From assembly GCF_009769385.1 (NCBI RefSeq), contig NZ_VKAB01000011.1:1-64000 (forward strand): DNA of 64,000 bases, written 5' to 3'. The notes below the pieces were generated by a model, which was not told the DNA's origin, searched no databases, and saw only the letters and a list, made by a program, of their open reading frames with translations. Source of the stretch: Saccharothrix deserti. Lineage in GTDB: Bacteria > Actinomycetota > Actinomycetes > Mycobacteriales > Pseudonocardiaceae. Positions 42,788 through 55,100 of the stretch are shown one piece after another. A program made the position numbers and the translations under genes. Each line of letters opens with the position of its first letter. Positions within the stretch are counted from its first letter, which is position 1.

Positions 42788-43168
42788 GTGGCCCGTGTTC
42801 ACGACATCGTCTTCGACAGCAGGCACCCGGCGTCGCTGGCCCGCTTCTGGGCCGCCGTCCTGGACGGGTACCGGGTGGCGCCGTACGACGAGGAGGAACT
42901 GCGCCGCCTGAAGGAGAACGGCGTCGACGATCCCGAGGACGACCCCGCGGTGCTGGTGGAGGCCGGTCCCGGCCTGCCGCGCTACTTCTTCGTCCTGGTG
43001 CCCGAGGGCAAGGTGGCCAAGAACCGCGTCCACCTGGACTTGAGCGCCGACGACCCGGCCGCCGAGGTCACCCGTCTGGTGGACCTCGGCGCGGTGGCCG
43101 TGGAGGAGTACGACGGCTGGGTGCGGATGGCCGACCCCGAGGGCAACGAGTTCTGCGTCCTGCGTTGA
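42788..43168 (+). CDS. VOC family (glyoxalase-like) protein
   Basis: This is a 126-aa protein with GTG start and AGGG upstream. It shows VHDIVFDSRHPASLARFW, VPEGKVAKNRVHLDL and the terminal MADPEGNEFCVLR, typical of the same actinobacterial VOC group as the gene at 29322. The substrate is unknown. It sits alone between the AAA+ and decarboxylase genes. Confidence 0.87.
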   Translation: MARVHDIVFDSRHPASLARFWAAVLDGYRVAPYDEEELRRLKENGVDDPEDDPAVLVEAGPGLPRYFFVLVPEGKVAKNRVHLDLSADDPAAEVTRLVDLGAVAVEEYDGWVRMADPEGNEFCVLR

Positions 43169-43333
43169 CCGGCCGAATCTCCCCGAACGCGTCGTCGAGT
43201 CGGTCGAACGGTTGTTCTGAGTACGCGGCTTTGTGCCACACGTACCGGTGTACTTTGCCGCCGCGCATCTCCCGGACATCTACGCTAATCCTGTATTGCG
43301 GGCAAAAACCGGCCGGACGCGGGGGATGTTCCC

Positions 43334-45661
43334 ATGACGAAATCGACCATTCTGATCGCGATGGAGAAAACGGCGGTCGACAGCACCGTGCCCGCGGCCA
43401 AGGTCGAACAGGTGTGCGCGGAACTCCTCGAGTGCGGGCACGAGGTGATGCTGGTGCACTCCGCCTCCGACGCGGCCTCGGCGATCACGTCGCAAGCCGA
43501 TCTCGCCGCCGCCGTGGTCAGCTGGGAACTGGTCCGCCACACGCTCCAGCCCTCCGACGCAGGTAGGACCGTCGCCGGTGGTGTGCTGCGGATGCTGCTG
43601 GACAGGTTCTCCGCGCGGCTGCCCGTGTTCCTGCTGACCGACGGCGACTACAGCGACGAGACACCGCTGTGGGTGTCGGAGGTGATCAACGGTTGGATCT
43701 GGCTCCTGGAGGACACCCCGGACTTCATCGCGGGCCGGGTCGACTTCGCCGCGCGCCAGTACCTCGACCACATCCTGCCGCCGTTCTTCCGCGAATTGCG
43801 CCGGTTCGACGACACCCACCCGTATTCCTGGCACACCCCCGCCCACGCGGGCGGGATCGCGTTCCTCAAATCGCCGGTCGGTCGGGCGTTCTACGATTAT
43901 TACGGTGAGCGCCTGTTCCGCACCGACATCTCCGTCTCCGTCGGTGAACTCGGTTCGCTGTTCGAGCACACCGGTCCCGTAGGCGACGCCGAGCGCAATG
44001 CCGCGCGGGTGTTCGGCGCCGACGAGACCTACTTCGTCCTGCACGGCACGTCGACGTCGAACCGGATGATCATCCACAGCGCGGTGGCCAAGGACGAGAT
44101 CACCCTGCTCGACCGCAACTGCCACAAGGCGATCAACCACGGCGTCATCATCGCCGGGGCGCGGCCGGTCTACCTGGTGCCCAGCCGCAACGGCTACGGC
44201 ATCACCGGCCCCATCCCGCCGGCGCGGCTGACGGCGGACGCGGTGCGCGCGCAGGTCGAGCGGACTCCGCTCGCCGCACGGGCGGTGAGCCCGGACCCGG
44301 CGTACGCCGTCATCACGAACTCGACCTACGACGGGCTGTGCTACGACACCGTCCGGGTCAAGGAACTGCTCGGCGGGTCGACCCGGATCCTGCACTTCGA
44401 CGAGGCGTGGTTCGCCTACGGCCACTTCAACCGGCTCTACGCACGGCGTTACGGGATGGCGGCCGACGGCTCCGCGCTACCCGACGCGCAGAGCCCGACC
44501 GTGTTCTCCACCCAGTCCTCGCACAAGCTGCTGGCCGCGCTGTCCCAGGCGGCGATGATCCACGTGAAGTCGGGCGGCAAGGCGCCGTTCGACCGCGCCC
44601 GGTTCAACGAGACGTACATGATGCACGGCACCACGTCCCCGCTGTACCCGATGATCGCGTCGTGCGACGTCGCGGCGGGCATGATGGACGGACCCGCCGG
44701 GCACTGGCTGACCACCGAGGCGATCACCGAGGCGATCAGGTTCCGCCAGGCCATGATCCGGCTCGGCAGGCGACTGGCCGACGCGGGGGACCGGCCGCCG
44801 TGGTTCTTCGGTGTCTGGCAGCCGACCGAGGTGACCGACCCGGAAACCGGTCAGCAGACCGCTTTCCACGAGGCGCCGCTGGACCTGCTGCGCACCGAGC
44901 CGGGTTGCTGGACGCTGGAGCCGGACGCCGGGTGGCACGGCTTCACCGACCTGGAACCGGGCTTCTGCATGCTCGACCCGGTCAAGGTGACGATCACCTG
45001 CCCCGGCGTCGACGCGCGGGGCGACGTGTCCGGGTTCGGCATCCCGGCCCGCATCGTCACCGCGTACCTGGAGACCCGGCGGATCGTCGTCGAGAAGACC
45101 GACGTCTACACGTTCCTCGTGCTGTTCTCCATGGGCATCACCAAGGGCAAGTGGGGCACGCTGCTCGACGCCCTCACCGACTTCAAGAGCTTCTACGACA
45201 ACGGTGCCGCGCTCGGCGACGTGCTCCCGGAGCTGGTGCGCGCGCACCCGGAGCGGTACGGCCGCCTGACGTTGCCCCAACTGTGCGCCGAGGTGCACGA
45301 CTACCTGGCCGAGAGCAAGATCATCCAACTGCTGAACGAGGCGTTCACCAGCCCGACGCCACCGCCGGCGGTGATGACGCCCGGTGAGGCGTACCAACAC
45401 TTCATCCGCGGCGAGACGGAACTCGTCGGGCTGGACAACCTGACCGATCGCGTGGTGGCCACCCAGGTCACCACCACCCCGCCCGGCATCCCCGTGTTGA
45501 TGCCGGGCGAGCGCGTCGGCTCGCCGGAAAGCCCGCTGCTGCAATACCTCCGGGTGCTGGAGACGTTCGACCAGCGCTTCCCGGGATTCGCCAGCGAGAC
45601 GCACGGCGTGCACCACGAGGGCGGCAAGTACTGGATCACCTGCGTCGTCGAGCAGCGCTGA
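43334..45661 (+). CDS. Orn/Lys/Arg decarboxylase family protein
   Basis: This is a 775-aa PLP-dependent fold-type I decarboxylase of the bacterial biodegradative class (SpeF/LdcC/AdiA length). ATG has GGGGGA upstream. An N-terminal wing/receiver-like domain (1-130) precedes the PLP domain. The PLP motif is STQSSHKLLAALSQ with Lys398, and HFDEAWFAYGHF holds the cofactor Asp. PWFFGVWQP and the C-terminal domain complete the protein. It makes a diamine or agmatine from a basic amino acid; which one is not decidable here. A strong terminator follows, so it is not co-transcribed with the PKS. A building-block role is possible but unproven. Confidence 0.9.
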   Translation: MTKSTILIAMEKTAVDSTVPAAKVEQVCAELLECGHEVMLVHSASDAASAITSQADLAAAVVSWELVRHTLQPSDAGRTVAGGVLRMLLDRFSARLPVFLLTDGDYSDETPLWVSEVINGWIWLLEDTPDFIAGRVDFAARQYLDHILPPFFRELRRFDDTHPYSWHTPAHAGGIAFLKSPVGRAFYDYYGERLFRTDISVSVGELGSLFEHTGPVGDAERNAARVFGADETYFVLHGTSTSNRMIIHSAVAKDEITLLDRNCHKAINHGVIIAGARPVYLVPSRNGYGITGPIPPARLTADAVRAQVERTPLAARAVSPDPAYAVITNSTYDGLCYDTVRVKELLGGSTRILHFDEAWFAYGHFNRLYARRYGMAADGSALPDAQSPTVFSTQSSHKLLAALSQAAMIHVKSGGKAPFDRARFNETYMMHGTTSPLYPMIASCDVAAGMMDGPAGHWLTTEAITEAIRFRQAMIRLGRRLADAGDRPPWFFGVWQPTEVTDPETGQQTAFHEAPLDLLRTEPGCWTLEPDAGWHGFTDLEPGFCMLDPVKVTITCPGVDARGDVSGFGIPARIVTAYLETRRIVVEKTDVYTFLVLFSMGITKGKWGTLLDALTDFKSFYDNGAALGDVLPELVRAHPERYGRLTLPQLCAEVHDYLAESKIIQLLNEAFTSPTPPPAVMTPGEAYQHFIRGETELVGLDNLTDRVVATQVTTTPPGIPVLMPGERVGSPESPLLQYLRVLETFDQRFPGFASETHGVHHEGGKYWITCVVEQR

Positions 45662-45676
45662 CGACGAGCGCGCCCC

Positions 45677-45710
45677 ACGACGGTCGGGACCGCTGCGGCC
45701 CGACCGTCGT
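45677..45710 (+). terminator. Strong terminator after decarboxylase
   Basis: A perfect 12-base stem is formed by ACGACGGTCGGG (45677-45688) and CCCGACCGTCGT (45699-45710) with a 10-base loop. It begins 16 bases after the decarboxylase stop. Confidence 0.85.
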
Positions 45711-45785
45711 CCTGCGCGCCCCGGTCCTGCGCGCCCCGGTCCTGCGCGCCCCGGTCCTGCGCGCCCCGGTCCTGCGCGCCCCGGT
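45711..45785. repeat. Five tandem copies of a 15-base repeat
   Basis: CCTGCGCGCCCCGGT is repeated five times without mismatch from 45711 to 45785, followed by a partial unit. It directly abuts the terminator stem. The unit is a multiple of three, but no gene is supported here. Slippage during replication is the simplest origin. Confidence 0.95.
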
Positions 45786-46111
45786 CCTGCCCGGCAACGC
45801 CGGACCGATGTGATTCAACGCACTGCGGTGCGGTTGTCCTGCGGGCGTGCACGGCGGATCGTGCGCCCTCGTGTGCGAGCGTCGCCACATTGAAGCCGAA
45901 CCACGCCCGACGTGCCAGTGGCACGATCGGAATCCCGATGCGTGATTCCGGGAAACCTGAAACGCCCGTAGCCGGCTGTGCGAACCCGAGGTACGTTCAG
46001 CTCGCCCTTTCTGTGTTCGGGGAACAACTGCTCGACGGCGCGGTGATCATGGGCCGCATTGCTTTCGTCCGGTAACGACTCGAATCCTCGTGAGCGGAAG
46101 AGGGTGGCCCG
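45786..46111. other. Promoter region of the PKS gene
   Basis: These 326 bases precede the PKS. They contain a GTGCCA-G-TGGCAC palindrome at 45912-45924 and an inverted repeat CGGAATC (45928-45934)/GATTCCG (45944-45950). The ribosome site GGAAGAGGG lies just before ATG 46112. No gene is supported. Confidence 0.5.
45928..45950. promoter_or_regulatory. Inverted repeat upstream of PKS
   Basis: CGGAATC and GATTCCG are 7-base arms separated by 9 bases, about 160 bases upstream of the PKS start. It is an operator candidate; no regulator gene is in view. Confidence 0.35.
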
Positions 46112-49100
46112 ATGGGGTTGGAAATGTTTCCGGAAGATGACCGGATCGCGGTCATCGGAATGTCCTGCCGGTTGCCGCAGGCGCCGGATCCGGCCGCGTT
46201 CTGGCGGCTGTTGCGCGAAGGCCGTGACGCGATCACCGCGCCACCGGAGGGCCGTGCGGGCGATCTCCCCGCGGGCTTCCTCGACCGGGTCGACACCTTC
46301 GACGCGGCGTTCTTCGGCATCTCGCCCCGCGAGGCCGCCGCGATGGACCCGCAGCAGCGCCTGGTGCTGGAGCTGACGTGGGAGGCCTTGGAGGACGCGC
46401 GGATCGTCCCCGGCACGCTCACCGGTGGCCGCACCGGTGTGTTCATCGGCGCGACCTGGGACGACTACACGACCCTGAGCTACCCCGCGCACGTCACCCC
46501 GCACACCATGACCGGCACGAACCGGGGCGTCATCGCCAACCGCGTGTCGCACTTCCTCGGCGTTCGCGGCCCCAGCCTGACCGTCGACGCGGCGCAGTCG
46601 TCCGCGCTGGTCGCGGTGCACCTGGCGGTCGAGAGCCTGCGGCGTGGCGAGAGCGAGTTAGCCATGGCCGGCGGGGTGAACCTCAACCTCACCGCCGGCC
46701 GCGAGACCAGCACGATCGAGTTCGGCGGCCTGTCCCCGGACGGCCGCAGCCGCACGTTCGACGCCCACGCCAACGGGTTCGCGCGCGGTGAAGGCGGCGG
46801 CGTGGTCGTGCTCAAGCCGCTGGCACGGGCGCTCGCCGACGGCGACCCGGTGCACGCCGTGATCCTCGGCAGCGCGGTGAACAACGACGGCCCGACCCGC
46901 AGCCTCACCGTGCCCAGCCCCGATGCGCAGGCCCAGGTCATCCGTGATGCCCTGACCAGCGCGGACGTCCGCCCGGACCAGGTGCAGTACGTCGAGTTGC
47001 ACGGCACCGGAACCCCGGTGGGCGACCCGGTCGAAGCCGCGGGCCTCGGCGCCGCGCACGCGGAACGCGCCACCGAGCTGCTGGTCGGCTCGGCGAAGAC
47101 CAACGTCGGCCACCTGGAAGGCGCGGCGGGCATCGTCGGCCTGCTCAAGACCGTGCTGAGCATCCGCCACCGCGCCCTGCCGGCCAGCCTCAACCACGCC
47201 ACGCCCAACCCCGACATCCCGTTCGACGCGCTGAAGCTGCGGGTGCAGACCGAGCTGACCCCCTGGCCACGCGCAGACCAGCCGTTGATCGCCGGTGTGT
47301 CGGCCTTCGGCATGGGCGGCACGAACGCCCACGTGATCGTGGCGCAGGCCCCGGAAGCGCAGGTCGCAGAGTCTCAGGTCCTGGACGCGCAGGTCGCGGA
47401 CGCGCAGGTCCTGGACGTGCAGGCCGTGGATGCGCAGGCCCCGGACGTGGAGCCCGGTGCGGTCGAGTCCGGTGGTGCGGTCGAGTTGGGGGCGGTGCCG
47501 TGGGTGCTGTCGGGTAAGACCGAGCAGGCGTTGCACGCGCAGGCCGGGCGGTTGCGCGACCACCTCGTCGCCCACCCGGAGCTGACGCCCGCCGAGGTCG
47601 GCCACGCGCTGGCGACCACACGCACGCACTTCGCGCACCGCGCCGTGCTCACCGGCGACTCGCTCACCGCGCTCGCCGAGGGCCGCCCGGCGTCCGACCT
47701 GGTCACCGGACGCGCCGCTGACCTGGGGCGGACGGTGTTCGTGTTCCCCGGTCAGGGCGCGCAGTGGATCGGCATGGGCCGCGAGCTCTACGCGACCGAG
47801 CCGGTGTTCCGGGACAGCATCGACGCGTGCGCCGAGGCTCTCGCACCCCACACGGGCTGGTCGCTGGTCGACGTCCTGCACGGCGACGCGCTGGACCGGG
47901 TCGACGTGGTGCAGCCCGCGCTGTTCGCGATGATGGTGTCGCTGGCGGCATTGTGGCGGTCCTACGGCGTCGAACCGGACGCGGTGGTCGGCCATTCCCA
48001 GGGTGAAATCGCCGCCGCGCACGTGGCAGGCGCATTGTCGTTGGCCGACGCGGCCCGTGTGGTGGCATTGCGCAGCCGCGCCCTTATCTCATTGGCCGGA
48101 CGCGGTGGAATGACTTCCGTCACACTGCCGATAGGTGGAGTCGAGCAACTCATAGCACCTTGGAATGACCGCTTGACGGTCGCCGTCGTTAATGCACCGG
48201 ACTCCGTCGTCGTGTCCGGTTCTCCGGATGCGCTGGCCGAGTTATCGACGGCTTGCGCGGCGGCGGGCATTCGGGCGCGCGCCATTCCGGTGGATTACGC
48301 CGCCCATTCGGCGCAGGTGTCGGCCATTCGGCAACGACTGCTCGCCGACCTCGCGGACGTGCGCCCGAGAGCCGGCGACGTGCCGTTCTACTCGGCGGTG
48401 ACCGGCGGGCTGCTCGACACGGCCGGCCTCGACGCCGCCTACTGGTACCGCAACCTGCGCGACCCGGTCCGCTTCGACCTGGCCACCTCCGCGCTGCTCA
48501 CCGACGGCCACGACGTGCTCATCGAGGTGAGCCCGCACCCGGTGCTGGTGCCCGCGGTGGAGCGGGGGAGCGTCGTCACCGGGACGCTGCGCCGCGATCG
48601 CGGTGGCCGGGAGGAGGTCCTGGCCGCGTTGGGCCGGGTGTTCGTGGCGGGCGGGCACGTCGACTTCACCCCCGCGTTCCCGACGACGACCAGGCCGGTG
48701 GACCTGCCCACCTACGCGTTCCAACGGCAGTCGCACTGGCTGGGCGGCGTGGCGCCCGAGGCACTGCCGGTCGAGCCGACCGCCGATCCCGGCGAGCACA
48801 TCACCGCCGCCATCGCGGCCGTGCTCGGGCACGCCGACGCCACCGACATCGACCCCACGCTCACCTTCAAGGACCTGGGCTTCGACTCGGTCATGGGTGT
48901 CGCGCTGCGCGACCGCATCAACAGCGCGCTCGGCCTGCGGCTGTCGTCCGGGCTCATCTACGACCACCCGACGCCGGCCGAACTGGTGGCGCACCTGCGT
49001 CACGGTGCGGTCGACCAACCGGAACGCGTCACGGCCGTGGACGACGACCCGATCGTCATCGTGGGGATGGGCTGCCGGTTCCCCGGTGGAGTGGCGTCAC

Positions 49101-52100
49101 CGGACGACCTGTGGCGGCTGGTCGTCGGTGAGGTGGACGCGATCGGTGACTTCCCGGCCGACCGGGGCTGGGACCTGGGCCGGCTGTACGACCCTGAGTT
49201 GCGCAGTGGGGGCACCAGTGCCGTGGGTAAGGGAGGGTTCCTCAACGAGCCGGCCGGTTTCGACGCGGCGTTCTTCGGGATCTCGCCGCGCGAGGCGGTG
49301 GCGATGGATCCACAGCAACGCCTGGTGCTGGAGACGGCCTGGGAGACGTTCGAGCACGCGGGCATCGATCCGACGTCGTTGCACGGCAGTCAGACCGGGG
49401 TGTTCACCGGCATCTGGTCGTCGGGGTACGCGGTCGGCATGCCGGTGCCGCAGGACGTGGAGGGCTATCTGGTCACCGGCACGGCGACCAGCGTGACCTC
49501 CGGCCGGGTCGCCTACCACCTGGGGTTACGTGGGCCGGCGCTATCGGTCGACACGGCGTGTTCGTCGTCGTTGGTGGCGATGCACCTGGCGGCGCAGGCG
49601 TTGCGGTCGGGTGAGTGCGATCTGGCGTTGGCCGGCGGCGTCACCGTGATGGCGACGCCGGTGATCTTCACCGAGTTCTCCCGCCAGCGCGGGCTCGCGC
49701 CGGACGGCCGCAGCAAGCCGTTCTCCGCTTCCGCCGACGGCACCAGCTGGTCGGAGGGTGCGGGTCTGGTGCTGTTGGAGCGGCTGTCGGACGCTCGGCG
49801 GCGTGGGCATCGGGTGCTGGCGGTGGTGGCGGGTTCGGCGGTGAACCAGGACGGCGCGTCGAACGGGTTGTCGGCGCCGAATGGTCCGTCGCAGGAGCGG
49901 GTGATCCGGCAGGCCTTGGCGAACGCGGGTCTGTCGCCGTCCGATGTGGACGCTGTGGAGGCGCACGGTACGGGCACGACTTTGGGTGATCCGATCGAGG
50001 CGCAGGCGTTGTTGGCGACGTATGGTTCGGAGCGTTCGGAGCCGTTGTGGTTGGGTTCGGTGAAGTCGAACATCGGCCACACCCAGGCGGCGGCGGGTGT
50101 GGCGGGCGTGATCAAGGTGGTGATGGCGCTTCGGCACGGCCGGCTGCCGAAGACCTTGCACGTGGACGAGCCGACGCCGCACGTGGACTGGACGACCGGG
50201 AACATCCGGCTGCTCACCGAACCCGCCGCCTGGCCCGCCACCGACCGCCCCCGCCGGGCGGCCGTGTCCGCGTTCGGCATCAGCGGCACCAACGCACACC
50301 TCGTTCTCCAGCAGGCCCCAGACGACATCGGACCCGACGCCACCGCACCGGACGAGACCGGCCGGACCGTGCCGTGGCTGGTGACCGCGAAGACCGAGGC
50401 GGCACTGCACGCCCAGGTCGAACGGCTGCACGAGTACGCGCTCACCCACCCGGACGTGCCGGTCGCCGCGATCGCGCGTGAACTGGCCACCCGTGCCCGA
50501 TTCCGCCACCGGGCGGTGCTCGTCGGCGCGGATCGGGCCGAACTGCTCGCCACTCCGCCACCAGCCGCCCCACCGACCTCGATCGGCAACCTGGTGTTCG
50601 TGTTCCCGGGTCAGGGTGCGCAGTGGGTGGGGATGGGTCGTGAGTTGTATGCGGTGGAGCCGGTGTTTCGGGATGTGATCGATGCGTGTGCCGTAGCGCT
50701 TGCCCCGTATGTGGATTGGTCGTTGGTCGAGGTTTTGAACGGTGGTGTGCTGGATCGGGTTGATGTGGTTCAGCCGGCGTTGTTCGCGATGATGGTGGGT
50801 TTGGCGGCGTTGTGGCGTTCGCGTGGTGTGGAGCCGGATGCGGTGGTGGGGCATTCGCAGGGTGAGATCGCTGCGGCGTATGTGGCGGGTGCGTTGTCGC
50901 TGGAGGACGCCGCTCGTGTGGTGGCGTTGCGCAGCAGGGCTTTGGTGGGGATTTCGGGCCGGGGTGGCATGGTGTCGGTGTCGTTGCCTGCCGACTCGGG
51001 GTTGTTGGGTCGCTGGGGTGATCGGCTTACCGTCGCGGTGGTGAATTCGGCGTCCACGGTGGTGGTGTCGGGTGAGCCGGCCGCGTTGGACGAGTTGGTG
51101 GAGGTGTGTGGGCGGGAGGGTGTGCACGCTCGGCGGATCCCGGTGGACTACGCCGCGCATTCGGCCCAGGTGGAGGCGGTTCGGGAGCGACTGCTCACCG
51201 ATCTGGCGGACATCGCTCCGATGCCGGCGCGGGTTCCGTTCTACTCGACGGTGACCGGCGGGTTGGTGGAGAGCGTCGATGCCGCGTACTGGTATCGGAA
51301 TCTGCGTGAGCCGGTGCGGTTCGACTGGGCGAGCGAGGCGCTGTTGGCGGCCGGGCATGACGTGTTCGTGGAGGTCAGCCCGCATCCGGTGCTCGTGCCG
51401 ACGTTGGAGGGCGCGACGGTCGCCACCGGCACCCTGCGCCGCGACCAGGGCGGGACCGGCGAATTCCTCACGGCCGCCGGACGACTGTTCGTAGCCGGTG
51501 TGGACGTCGACTGGACGCCCGCCCTGGCGCCGGCCCGTCGGGTGGACCTGCCCACCTACGCCTTCCAGCACGAGCACTACTGGCTCACGCCCGCCGCACC
51601 GGCAGTGGACCCGTGGCGGTACGAGGTCGCGTGGGCGCCGGTGACGCCCACCTCCGCTCCGGCCGGTCGGTGGCTGGTGCTGCGGCCCGACGGCGAGCAC
51701 CCCTGGGTGGACGCGGCGGTGGAAGCGTTGCGGGACAGCGGTGTCGAGGTGGTCGACACGGCGGAGCGGGTCGACGGCGTGCTGTCGTTCCTGGCCTTCG
51801 ACGAGTCGCCGCACCCGGACCACCCGGCCGTGCCCATGGGTGTGGCCCGGACGTTGGAGGCGGTGCGGGAACCGGCCGCCCCGCTGTGGTGCGTGACCCG
51901 TGGCGCGTTCGGCGACAACCCACGGCAGGCGCTGGTGTGGGGGCTGGGTGCCTCGGCGGCCCTGGAGTTCCCCGACCGGTGGGGTGGGCTCGTCGACGTC
52001 CCGGCCACGCCGGACCCGCTGAGCGTGCGACGGCTGCTCGCCGCGATCGGCGGCCGGGAAGACCAGGTCTCGATCCGCGCCGACGGCGTCTTCGCCCGCA

Positions 52101-55100
52101 GGTTGCGCCGGTCTCGACCGACACCGTCGGTGCGGACCTGGCGGCCGGAGGGCACCACCCTGATCACCGGCGGCACGGGTGCGCTCGGCGCGCGGGTGGC
52201 CCGATGGCTTGCCGGGCAGGGGGCCGAGCACTTGGTGCTGGTCAGCCGTAGCGGGCCGGATGCGCCCGGCGCGGCCGAGTTGCGTGCCGAACTGGCCGCG
52301 TCCGGTGCGCGGGTCACGGTGGCCGCGTGCGATGTGGCGGACCGTGCCGGACTGGCGGCTCTGCTGGACGAGATCGGCGAAGTCAGGTCGGTGTTCCACA
52401 CCGCAGGCGTGATCAGGTCGAGCCGGCTGGCCGATGACGACGTGACCGGGTTCGCCGACGTGATCACCGCCAAGGTGGCCGGTGCGACGAACGTCGCAGA
52501 CTTGCTACCCGACCTCGACGCGCTGGTGCTGTTCTCGTCGACGGCCGGTGTCTGGGGCGACGGCCACGGCGCGGCCTACGCGGCGGGCAACACGTTCCTC
52601 GACGCCCTCGCCGCTCGGCACCGTGCGCAGGGCAGGGCGACCACGTCGGTGGCGTGGGGCATCTGGGCCGAAGGTGGCATGGCCGCGCTGGAGTCCGTGC
52701 AGCGGCAACGGCGGCTGCTCGGGCTGGGCGAGATGGCGTCCGGACGCGCGCTCGCCGTGCTGCGGGACGTGCTCGACCAGGACATGCCGCACGCGGTGGT
52801 CACCCCGGTGGACTGGGCGGAGTTCGCGCCCGCCTACACCCGCCTCCGGCCCGGCAGGCTGCTCGCCGAACTGCCCGAAGCACAGGTCCGCGAGGAACGG
52901 CCGGAGCCGGCTGCCGTGGCGCCCGGTACCGACGTGCTCGACGGACTCGACGTGATCGACGTGATCACCACACACACGGCGGCCGTGCTGGGGCACGCCT
53001 CGCCGGACGCCATCGACAGCCGCCAGGCGTTCAAGGACCTCGGGTTCGACTCGCTGACCTCCGTCGAACTGCGCAACCGCCTCACCACGGCGTTCGGTCG
53101 GCGGCTGCCCTCGACGCTCGTCTTCGACCACCCCACGCCCGAACGGCTCGCCGCGTACCTGCGCGGGGAGAGCACCGCGACCGTGGCCACGTCCACCGTG
53201 TCGACCGACGAACCCATCGCGATCGTCGGCATGGGGTGCCGGTTCCCCGGCGGGGTCGAGTCGCCGGACGACCTGTGGCGGTTGGTGTCCGAGGGCGTGG
53301 ACGCCATCAGCGGGTTTCCCGACGACCGGGGCTGGGACCTGGACCGGCTCTACGACCCCACGTCCGCCCGCCCGCGCACCTCGTCCACCCGGCACGGCGG
53401 GTTCCTGTCCGACGCTGCCGGGTTCGACGCGGCGTTCTTCGGGATTTCGCCGCGTGAGGCGTTGGCGATGGATCCGCAGCAGCGGGTGTTGTTGGAGACG
53501 GCGTGGGAGACCTTCGAGCACGCGGGGATCGATCCGACGTCGTTGCAGGGCAGCCGGACCGGCGTGTTCACGGGTATCTGGTCCACCGGGTACGCCGCCG
53601 GTCCGGTCCCGGACGACCTGGAGGGCTACCAGGTCACCGGCACGGCCACCAGCATCGGCTCCGGCCGGCTCGCCTACCTGCTCGGCCTGGTCGGACCGGC
53701 GCTGTCGCTGGACACCGGCTGCTCGTCGTCACTGGTCGCCCTGCACCTGGCCGCGCAGGCGCTGCGGTCCGGCGAGTGCGATCTGGCGCTGGCCGGCGGC
53801 GCCACGGTCAACGCCACCCCGTCGTTGTTCACCGAGATGTCCCGGCAGGGCGCGAGCGCGCCGGACGGCCGCAGCAAGTCCTTCGCCGCTGCCGCCGACG
53901 GTGCGGGGTGGGCCGAGGGCTCGGGTCTGCTGTTGCTGGAGCGGTTGTCTGATGCGCGTCGCAATGGTCATCAGGTGTTGGCTGTGGTGCGGGGGACGGC
54001 GGTGAACCAGGATGGTGCGTCGAACGGGTTGACCGCGCCGAACGGTCCGTCGCAGGAGCGGGTGATCCGGCAGGCTCTCGTGAACGCAGGTCTGGCACCG
54101 TCCGATGTGGACGCTGTTGAGGCGCACGGTACGGGTACTACTTTGGGTGATCCGATCGAGGCGCAGGCGTTGTTGGCGACGTACGGTGCGGATCGTCCGG
54201 AGCCGTTGTGGTTGGGTTCGGTCAAGTCCAACATCGGCCACACGCAGGCCGCCGCCGGTGCCGCCGGTCTGATCAAGATGGTGATGGCGCTTCGCCATGG
54301 CCGGCTGCCCAAGACGTTGCACGTGGACGAGCCCACGCCGCACGTGGACTGGACGGCCGGGAACGTTCGGCTGCTGACCGACTCCATCCCGTGGCCGGAC
54401 ACCGATCGTCCACGGCGTGCCGCCGTCTCCGCGTTCGGTATCAGCGGCACCAACGCCCACACGATCATCGAGCAGGCACCCCAGGAACAACCGGAGCCGG
54501 TGGGGGAGGTCGATCAGCTCTGGCTGCTGTCGGCCAAGACTCCTGAGGCGTTGCGGGACCAGGCCCGGCGGCTGCGCGACTTCATCACCGAAAAGTCCGG
54601 CGAGCATGTCGAGATCGGCCGTGTTTTGGCTGGTCGGGCGCGTTTCGATCATCGTGCTGTGGTGTTGGGTCCGGCGGGTTTGGGTGCGTTGGTCGAGGGA
54701 CGTGAGCATCCGGGTTTGGTGACGGGGACGGCTTCGGTGTTGGGGAAGTCGGTGTTCGTGTTCCCGGGTCAGGGTGCGCAGTGGGTGGGGATGGGTCGTG
54801 AGTTGTATGCGGTGGAGCCGGTGTTTCGGGATGTGATCGATGCGTGTGCCGTAGCGCTTGCCCCGTATGTGGATTGGTCGTTGGTCGAGGTTTTGAACGG
54901 TGGTGTGCTGGATCGGGTTGATGTGGTTCAGCCGGCGTTGTTCGCGATGATGGTGGGTTTGGCGGCGTTGTGGCGTTCGCGTGGTGTGGAGCCGGATGCG
55001 GTGGTGGGGCATTCGCAGGGTGAGATCGCGGCGGCGTATGTGGCGGGTGCGTTGTCGCTGGAGGACGCCGCGCGTGTGGTGGCGTTGCGCAGCAGGGCTT

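Noticed and set aside
38885..43279. 1464-codon minus-strand frame
   Set aside because: It spans the complement of three plus-strand features and has low-complexity His/Arg/Gly composition; the plus strand has Walker motifs and beta-helix repeats.
45711..45785. Tandem repeat considered as CRISPR
   Set aside because: Units are 15 bases and directly adjacent with no spacers; no cas genes are near.
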